A stretch of DNA of 64,000 nt. Source: Amaurobius ferox. Its lineage: Eukaryota; Arthropoda; Arachnida; Araneae; Amaurobiidae. The stretch is from NCBI GenBank assembly GCA_951213105.1, contig OX578147.1, positions 122,231,399-122,295,398 of the forward strand, given 5' to 3'. This document shows, piece after piece, positions 57,584 to 64,000 of this stretch. Numbering within the stretch: position 1 is the stretch's first letter; every line of letters begins with the position of its first letter. The notes under the pieces were generated by a model that was not told where the DNA came from, searched no databases, and was given only the letters and a program-made list of their open reading frames with translations. A program made the translations under genes and the position numbers.

Positions 57584-58600
57584 CAGGTATGGGCAACTTC
57601 CGGAAAGTTGGGGGCTGAAGTTTAGGATATTAATGAAGTCGCGGGCTGTTGATAATAGGTAGTTGTGAAAAAATAATAATGATACGGTTTATGTTATTTT
57701 ATATTTATAAAGTATAATGCTAAAGTTAAATGAATCAGAATAATATCGAATTGATTAAGTATTTACTTACAATCAGCAGGAATTAATGAGAAGTTTAAGC
57801 TTGAACTTGCGAAACAAGATAATCAATGTTGGCATCAATCGCACTAATGCACAGGCGCATAGTGTTTTCCAAATTTTCATCTGTAAGCCTGGTTCGATAC
57901 TTCGATTTATTAGTTTTCATCATGGAAAAGAACTGTTCACATTTATAAGTGCTTCCAAATGCTCAAATCATTTTTCTTACAAATGCTTTCACCTGTGGGT
58001 GCTTTTCTTCGGCAAGGTATGTTCTGTGGAAATCACTGAGCTCCACGTCTTCAAATTTTGACTTCAAATGCATGTCTTCCTGAAGCTCGATCAACTCCAT
58101 TTGCAGGTGTGTCGGAACCTTCTCTACGTCACTTTTCATCGGAGTAGCAAAAAGGTTAAAGCAGCTATCCATGTTTTTGAAGTCGGAAAATCTATTAAAA
58201 AATTGCTCCGATGGTAATTTTAGTTCTTCAGCATATTGAGTGTAATCAATATTTTCGTGATTGGGTTGTGTTGTCTCGTTTAAGTGACCCGTGATGTCAA
58301 CTAGAAATGCTAAATCACATAACCATTTCTGATCACTGACTGGTGGCTCGTAACTACAAATCAAAACTAAAAGTTCGCTATCCTATTTTCGACGATTTTC
58401 AAAACGATTTGAAAGATGGTGAAATCGGATGGATAATTGAAACACCCACGTAGTTCAGGCTTCCCCCCTCTCACTCTCTTGTTGGCGAGAACCGAGAATA
58501 TTTACTTTTTCTCGAGCGCGATTTTAAAATGTTCTGCGGGCCGGATCAAAAGCCGGGGCGGGCCACATCCGGCCCGCGGGCCGGGCTTTGCCCACATATG
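57584..58600 (-). mobile_element. hAT transposon nested inside HINE2
   Basis: 1017 bp flanked by a perfect 8-bp duplication GTTTACGG (57576-57583 and 58601-58608), the hAT target signature. The ends 'caggtatgggcaac' and 'tttgcccacatatg' are imperfect inverted repeats of the CA..g(t)gGGCAA type. The subterminal right end is GC-rich with an inverted 'ggcccgcgggcc'. It holds the C-terminal part of one transposase on the minus strand. At ~1 kb against 2-4 kb for complete elements, it is internally deleted. Confidence 0.93.
57795..58382 (-). pseudogene. hAT transposase C-terminal part (GTF2IRD2/ZBED-like), broken
   Basis: Minus strand. The open part includes WLCDLAFLVDITGHLNE (a hallmark of this hAT branch), FFNRFSDFKNMDSCF, LQMELIELQEDMHLKSKF and HPQVKAFVRKMI. 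It then hits TGA at 57963-57965 and continues in the same frame with AFGSTYKCEQFFSMMKTNKS and RTRLTDENLENTMRLCIS to TAA at 57795-57797, the conserved hAT dimerisation end. The N-terminal BED finger and catalytic first half are gone: the frame meets TAG upstream of 58382. After HLNE the sequence jumps to QPNHENIDYTQYAEE, so I infer a further internal deletion. The family annotation is recalled, not searched. Confidence 0.88.
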
Positions 58601-58695
58601 GTTTACGGATTGTGATTTTTGTACCAAATTTCGTTCGAATTGGTCCATTCGTTCGTCAGTTACCGTCTCCACAGGCTCACACATGCACATACTTT

Positions 58696-58757
58696 CACAC
58701 ACACACACACACACACACACTTTCACACACACACACACACACACACACAGACAGACA
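58696..58757. repeat. (CA)n / (CAGA)n microsatellite within HINE2
   Basis: Two CA runs separated by 'ctttc', then CAGA units. It is the reverse of the (TG)n tract present at the same relative place in the HINE2 copy at 13626-13670. Confidence 0.95.
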
Positions 58758-58951
58758 GACAGCACTTCAAAAATGTCTGATTCGTGATCAGGGATGCTTG
58801 AAATGCGTTCTCCCATTGAAAACTCGAATTCGAATTTTCGACCCCGTCACAATACTTTTCTTATGCATTATTGTATATAAGGAAAGTAATAGCTGAAACT
58901 GGATTATTCCTTTAATGTCCATGCATATCATCTGAAATAGTACAGATGCAT

Positions 58952-60098
58952 TTTTATTTTCTCGCCACTCATAATATAAAGTACAGAGAAAGTACTGTGA
59001 AAGAGTCGAAAATTTAAAATCGTATTTTTGATGAAAAGCACTTTTCATGCATCCCTGAATATGAATCGAACGTTTTCCGGCTAATGTCTGTGTTGAACAC
59101 CCAGGCGACTCGACTGATCGTAGGGTTCACAGCCGCTGTTTGAGTGGCCGGACAAATCTCTGTGTGTGTGTTTGATGGAAAAGCACCCGTGTGTGTGTTT
59201 GATGGAAAAGCACCCGTGTGTGTGTTTGATGGAAAACCACACGTTTGAAGCAACTATAAACATGAATCGAATGTTTTTGGGTGTCGTGTGTGATTGTGTT
59301 CGTATCTATGTTAGTATGTATGTTCTTCCGTGAGTCTATGGATGCGATATATCATAAACGAAGGGAGCATTTAAAAAAAAGCATTGGCATTTTATGGATT
59401 TTAAACATGACAAAAAGTTTCGAAGATTCTCCCAAAATTTTGAATGAATTTTTGAAAAAGTCGAAAATATCAGGGCATTCAATAATGTTAAATAAACAAT
59501 TATTTTGTAAGTACTTTTTTATTAGAAAACTAATGGAATACTCTTGAGAACTCTAGATTGAAGCGTTCTCGAGATATTGTACGTTTTTTAAAATACATTT
59601 AATTTAAAAGTTACATATAATTAAAAGGTAATCATCTAATATGGTCACTTTCAATATGCAATATTATGCAATAAATCTATTAACTGTATAAAGAAAAGCC
59701 TTTCTCTCCATCCCTATGCCTATTACGTTTGGCGATATATTTAGTAACCTTGGTAAAATATTGCTAACTTTTTGAAAATGCTGCCAAATGGAAGAAAATA
59801 TCGTCAAATTGGTAAAGTTGACGCTAAATTAGCGATGACACCAAATGGGTGAATTAATAATCAAGCTATTTCAATACATGGACTACAGTACTTAGTGATT
59901 TTAGCAAATGTTTTTATTTGTGAAGTTAGATCTGCTCGAAATATAAGTTAATTGGGTGCTTTGAAAGAGTTTTACATGTTATTCTCTCGAAAAATTCAAA
60001 AATGTTAATGTACAATTCAATGTAAAAACAATGTGCCATGGATCTGTCCATTGCATTATTACAGACCGTCATATACTTCCCACATTAGATTTTTCTCA
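58952..60098 (+). mobile_element. HINE2 element, second copy, plus strand
   Basis: Eroded 5' end ('attttctc...gagaaagtactgtgaa'), then 'gtcgaaaatttaaaatcgta', 'catccctgaatatgaatcga', TG-rich minisatellite, 'gaagcgttctcgagatattg' (59561) and the gcgac/ttggcgat-type interior (59730-59850). Near 60080 is 'acttcccacattagattttt', a degenerate version of the HINE 3' ending. It faces the other HINE2 element tail-away across ~60 bp. Older and more diverged than the copy at 56016-58890. Confidence 0.7.
59158..59243 (+). repeat. 28-bp minisatellite inside HINE2
   Basis: Three tandem copies of 'tgtgtgtgtttgatggaaaa' plus gcacccg, with one base change in the third. It lies where other copies have a plain TG array. 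On the minus strand it translates as a repetitive 'PSNTHTGAF' frame that is not a gene. Confidence 0.92.
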
Positions 60099-61518
60099 AT
60101 AAATTCAAAATATATTGATTTTTAATGATATCAAGCAAAATTATCTTAATTAATGTTATTCAATTTATCGTGTGGTTGCAGTTTTGACGATGAGTACTGA
60201 AAATACAATTTTCGCGTTTGATTAGCAGATAATTCGAATTGTTGAATTGGACTTTGACCTAAGACGTAAAACGAATATACAATCTGGTATTCATTGCATA
60301 TTCTATAGCCAGGAATCCTCAGGGTCGTAATCAGACATATATAATAGAAATTCTCTTGATAGTTGCACAGGTCTGGGCAAACTATAATAGAATTTTATTC
60401 TGGAAAATCTTTATCTGAAGCGATAAATATCCCAGTAGCAAATCCTTTGAGGACTTTTCTGCACATTCCCGTCCTCATTAAATTCGTATTAAAGTCTAAA
60501 CTTAAATACGACTTTACATATTCATAATTAAACATATTGCATACTTAACTCAAACTTAAATATATTGCATTTAAGAGAACAATGCGAGATATATGTTATA
60601 TTTCCCAATCAAATACCACTCAGTAACGTAAAAATTCACTCTGTTAAGCCAAGATACTTATAATTTATAATAATAAAAGAAGATATGTATAACACATAGT
60701 GGAAAATCCAAGTTTATGACAGCCACAAAATTAGGTGCAGAACTCAGATAATAAAGAACATCAGCGTGATTATCAAAAATATATCAAATGAAGGTCTCAA
60801 ACTTTTATATCCAATGGTTAAAAGCAATTTAATTGTTCCTGCAAATGTAAATTTTTCTAAAAGGTGATTCTGTGATTTTTGGGATCACATGCAAGATCTT
60901 TCTATATTTCGAAGGATCACCTTCATCGGGAAAAATATCTCTGTTCCATAAAAATATTGAGAATTTCGCATGTAGAATTTCGCTCTTCTAAAAGTTACAA
61001 TACAAGACCTATATGCAGTGTGGTGCAAGAAGTATCAATGCCAATTTTTGCGAAATTGAGAAAATTATTTGATGTTTCCCTTGGAATTTATCAGGAAACA
61101 ACTTTGATAATAAATTTTTCGGTTATGAGCAATTATTTTTTTATAAGTAATTTAAAACGGTGTAACATATAGTTGAAGAAAATACATGTGCCATTGTATG
61201 ATAATTTTTTAAAAAACATATTGATTTCCTTGGTGGGAAATAACAAGTTGTTTGATAACGCTCAAAGATACATTCATATATGTTTATCTAGTGTTCAACA
61301 CTGGTAGTCATTGTTTCATCCCACAGATTGCAGTACTCATTCCTTTTGCTATTATTATATCAAAAATAAAAGCACTGGCAACTCTTGCACTAAAATATTT
61401 AAAAAAGTTTTAACAAAATTTAATATTGGCATTTATTGCAAAATGTGACATTCTGACATCCACATCTAATGGCTTCTGATATCGGAATTGTTTGTATAAA
61501 TTATTTCAACCTTGCAGT
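60099..61518. other. No gene seen
   Basis: Unassigned. The 97-codon frame at 60879-61172 is not recognised and is likely chance. Confidence 0.5.
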
Positions 61519-61908
61519 GTCCACTTCAAGGATAAGAGTTTTTGCAATTTCTTCCCAGTAGCACACTGGTAGAACGTCGGCTGATCAGTTCGGAGATCCA
61601 GGGTTCAATTTCTGGTTGGGGCAGCGAGGTTTTTTACAATGGTGCCCGAAAAAATCAACGCAGTAGGTTAGTGTAAAGATGTCGTAGGTATGGAAGTAAC
61701 CTTGTGACCTTAGTACGACTAGCACGAATTTAGTGTCCTCTGGGATACTGAGCGCCGATTTCAAATTAAGAGGACAACGACCACGCAGGATACTAACTTG
61801 GGTAAAAATAGTAGTAGCAGTAGGCTAACCTGAGATAAAATTAGCAAGAGGTGGTCAATCAGATTGTCAGTTGCCGCCAATTGGACATTAGATAGTGGAT
61901 AATGCAGA
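61519..61908 (+). repeat. tRNA-derived SINE, copy 1 of tandem pair
   Basis: 'gtccacttc...gcaatttcttcccagtag' leads into an A-box-like 'tagcacactggtagaacg' (61559) and a B-box-like 'gggttcaatttc' (61601), then 'tggttggggcagcg'. The tRNA resemblance is clear, but the B box is mutated. A ~280-bp unrelated body follows. Confidence 0.75.
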
Positions 61909-62040
61909 GTCCACTTCGACTATAAGATCTTGCAATTTCGTCCCAGTAGCTCAACGATAGAGCATCGACGATCCAGGGTTCGAATTCCGGTTGGGGCAGC
62001 AAGGCTCTTTACAACCTGTGTCAGTTAGGTCAATGACTGG
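61909..62040 (+). repeat. tRNA-derived SINE, copy 2 of tandem pair
   Basis: The same lead-in 'gtccacttcgactataag', A box 'tagctcaacgatagagc' (61947) and canonical B box 'gggttcgaattcc' (61976), then 'ggttggggcagc'. The boxes are only ~12 bp apart edge to edge, about 18 bp closer than in copy 1, because the anticodon-arm segment is missing. It is therefore not a tRNA gene. Confidence 0.8.
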
Positions 62041-62682
62041 ACCAGTTTGGCCAAACATTGGCATTGACACTTTGGGAACTGATATACGGATATAATTACG
62101 TACATTATCAATATAATAACATAATTTTTTTACTCGGTGTCAAACGTAAGTCACGAAAAGCTGTAAAAAATATTCTCATGTCGGAAATATTACATTTGTA
62201 TCATTCATCAAGCGTGACACAAATATCTAGAGAAGCGTATTTTTTAAAAAAGGATATTGTTTCATCACTCCATCATCGGCTAGTCATGCATTTTTCAACA
62301 TTTCCTAGTGACTGTGACAAGTGAGGCGATATTATCCATCTTTCTCTATCTCTTCTCTGTGGTTAGGAGATAGATGTAAATTTCGTTGTCTAAAAAAGGC
62401 GACTTTATATTACAAAGTGGGGTATTTGACTTTGAAAGAAAAAACGATACTATGGATTGCTTTAACTATCGTATTGCACTGAAACTTTCACCTGTAAAGA
62501 AATAAATATATAGCACGTGAATAATATAAAAAAATATATATAGCACGTAAAATATAAATTAAACATGAGGATGGTAAATAAATTCTAATAACTAATAATA
62601 AAGAATTTTCAATTTTCAAACAATAGGGCGATTGTCACAAAAGTATTCATAATATGGAGCAGTGGAGGAGGAAAGTCTAGGA

Positions 62683-62685
<3 letters not shown>
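62041..62685. other. No gene seen
   Basis: Unassigned. A 'atatatagcacgt' word repeats at about 62507 and 62537. Confidence 0.5.

Positions 62686-62729
<44 letters not shown>
62686..62729. repeat. (AT)n microsatellite
   Basis: About 22 dinucleotides, uninterrupted. Confidence 0.97.
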
Positions 62730-62734
<5 letters not shown>

Positions 62735-63532
62735 AATAATAATAACGAAAGTGCAGGAGTGCAAATCAGTAAAACACAGTATCAAACCGCGAGCAATATA
62801 ATAACGTGTATTTAATAAAGTAAAAAGTAACGAGGAATGTCTGGAAGAGTATAGCACAGAAAGACCAGGACAAGGAAAATAAATCAATGAACAGTATATC
62901 TGCCAGAAACGTCTTCAGGGGCACATTCTAGACAGATATACTAAAATCCGTTGTTTCTATGATTGCATATTGCTAAATTTTAACGTGGTTAAAATTTTAT
63001 GCAATCTGTGCCCAACAACAGAATAAACGAGATTAACAGAAAAAAGATCAAAGAGGACAAAATTCAACTTAAAAACAAAAAATACCACATAATCATGAAA
63101 AATATATCTCACAAAGGCACAAACATGCAAACAAAGGGCAATTCATAAGTCTGAAGGTCGCCAGCGTAAATAATCTTCATGGGAGTCCACCACGTGATCC
63201 AGCTTGAATGCTGACCACGCGAAATATCTCGATGGAATGGACGGGGCCAGACGGAGTGGAAGTAGTTGTACATATTTGCGGTGAGACAAACCCAAGAGTA
63301 TATATGTACAGATTTTGCATATATTATAATTATACTATACCATGGAACCTGTTATCTACAACAGGAATACGATTCTAAAAATATTCTCTTTTTAGATCAT
63401 ATGAACTGATTTTCTGTTTTGACAGTGTAAGATAGGCAATAAGATAACATTATATAAATAACCACCTAAATATGAACCAAATACGTGCAACATATTAAAA
63501 TATCTTATTGTCTATAATTGCTCAGCTTGGAT
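62730..63532. other. No gene seen
   Basis: Slightly less AT-rich than its surroundings; nothing recognised. Confidence 0.5.
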
Positions 63533-63533
63533 G

Positions 63534-63581
<48 letters not shown>
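63533..63581. repeat. (AT)n microsatellite
   Basis: About 24 dinucleotides. Confidence 0.97.
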
Positions 63582-63584
<3 letters not shown>

Positions 63585-64000
63585 GAAATTTTGTTTTAAT
63601 AACTAACACCAAGTAATTAATGACAAAATAACCAAAACAGTTAAAACACGGCTACTGTGCAGTAAAAAATAAATGAACAGCTCTAGGCTTAATTTGGAGA
63701 TTAATTCAAATTAGATAACCTTGTCGGGTCTGAGCATCCAACCTAAATGAACCCTAACAAATGCCAGTTTTGGATATGACAATAGTTCTTAACTATAAAT
63801 ACCATAGCCCTGACTACAAGCATCAGCAGAGGACAAAAATAGAAAAATTATTGAGAAATAAAGTATTGCCATGAGATAGGACTCCCGAATTCACGTTCAA
63901 ACCAGGTGAGCAGTTGAGACCGCATGACAGAGTTGAGTAGTGTCCAGGAGAAGAGAAGAAAAATAAACCATGAAAACAAAAATAAACCAGGATAAGGAAA
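63582..64000. other. No gene seen
   Basis: Unassigned sequence to the end of the window. Confidence 0.5.

Larger units (their letters stand above)
56016..58890 (-). mobile_element. HINE2 element, complete, carrying two nested insertions
   Basis: Minus strand. The 5' end is at ~58890: 'attactttccttatatacaa', then hairpin and 'gaaaagtattgtgacggggt'. The 3' end is at ~56016: 'taaggaaagccatgtgctg', then cccacatcagatt. The terminal words 'ctttcctta' and 'taaggaaag' are exact inverses, and the 3' hairpin is identical to that of HINE1. Interior: a CA/CAGA array (58690-58765), the 'ttctcgagatattg' box (~56540) and a gcgac-rich segment (56240-56310). Removing the HINE1 and hAT insertions leaves about 1 kb. 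Non-coding. Confidence 0.85.

Noticed and set aside
61940..62010. A tRNA gene with good A and B boxes
   Set aside because: The boxes are too close, the anticodon arm is missing and no acceptor stem forms; a near-copy lies ~390 bp upstream, so it is a SINE head.

Overview
The window is eukaryotic, intron-and-repeat type DNA from an arthropod, most likely an arachnid (orb-weaver-like spider). This is an inference. It rests on strong AT-richness, the absence of any long open frame, an arthropod-style 5S rRNA sequence at 36235-36377, Tc1, pogo, piggyBac and hAT remnants, tRNA-derived SINEs, and very many simple and tandem repeats. I find no intact host protein-coding gene, no functional tRNA or rRNA gene and no CRISPR array. 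The window reads as intergenic or intronic sequence built from transposon debris.

Layout. 0-7.4 kb: two SINE pieces and a diverged ~0.5 kb duplication. 7.4-14 kb: a head-to-tail concatemer of five copies of one ~0.8-0.9 kb element (called HINE1 here), a partial inverted copy, a tandem duplication of the array's right edge, and a truncated copy of a related element (HINE2). 14.6-16.4 kb: a small palindrome carrying two head-to-head starts of a DUF4817-like coding sequence, then a complete but dead Tc1 transposon with visible terminal repeats. 17-27 kb: dispersed ~0.3 kb 'R' repeats, fold-back elements and tandem repeats. 28.2-29.2 kb: a pogo/Tigger-like element. 29.7-35.2 kb: one copy of a ~1.05 kb repeat (its partner is at 52.0-53.1 kb), another fold-back element and minisatellites. 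36.2-36.6 kb: a 5S rRNA sequence fused in front of a tRNA-type SINE body. 37-44 kb: four copies of a ~0.3 kb module, a piggyBac-type MITE, another SINE and a possible solo LTR. 45-55 kb: many tandem arrays, two of them with higher-order structure, and two diverged copies of a ~70-codon open frame. 56.0-58.9 kb: a three-layer nest, with a HINE1 copy and a hAT transposon (8-bp target duplication, broken transposase) both sitting inside one HINE2 element. 59-64 kb: another HINE2 copy, a SINE pair and TA microsatellites.

The most informative result is the nest at 56-58.9 kb. It fixes the ends of HINE1 and HINE2 independently of the tandem array. Both have matching subterminal inverted repeats, an identical 3' hairpin ending, an internal TG/TCTG microsatellite, an internal ~150-bp minisatellite (HINE1), and insertion into a T-run. 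These are the described hallmarks of non-autonomous Helentron-type Helitrons (HINE/DINE-1-like). The class assignment is inference; the structure is seen directly.
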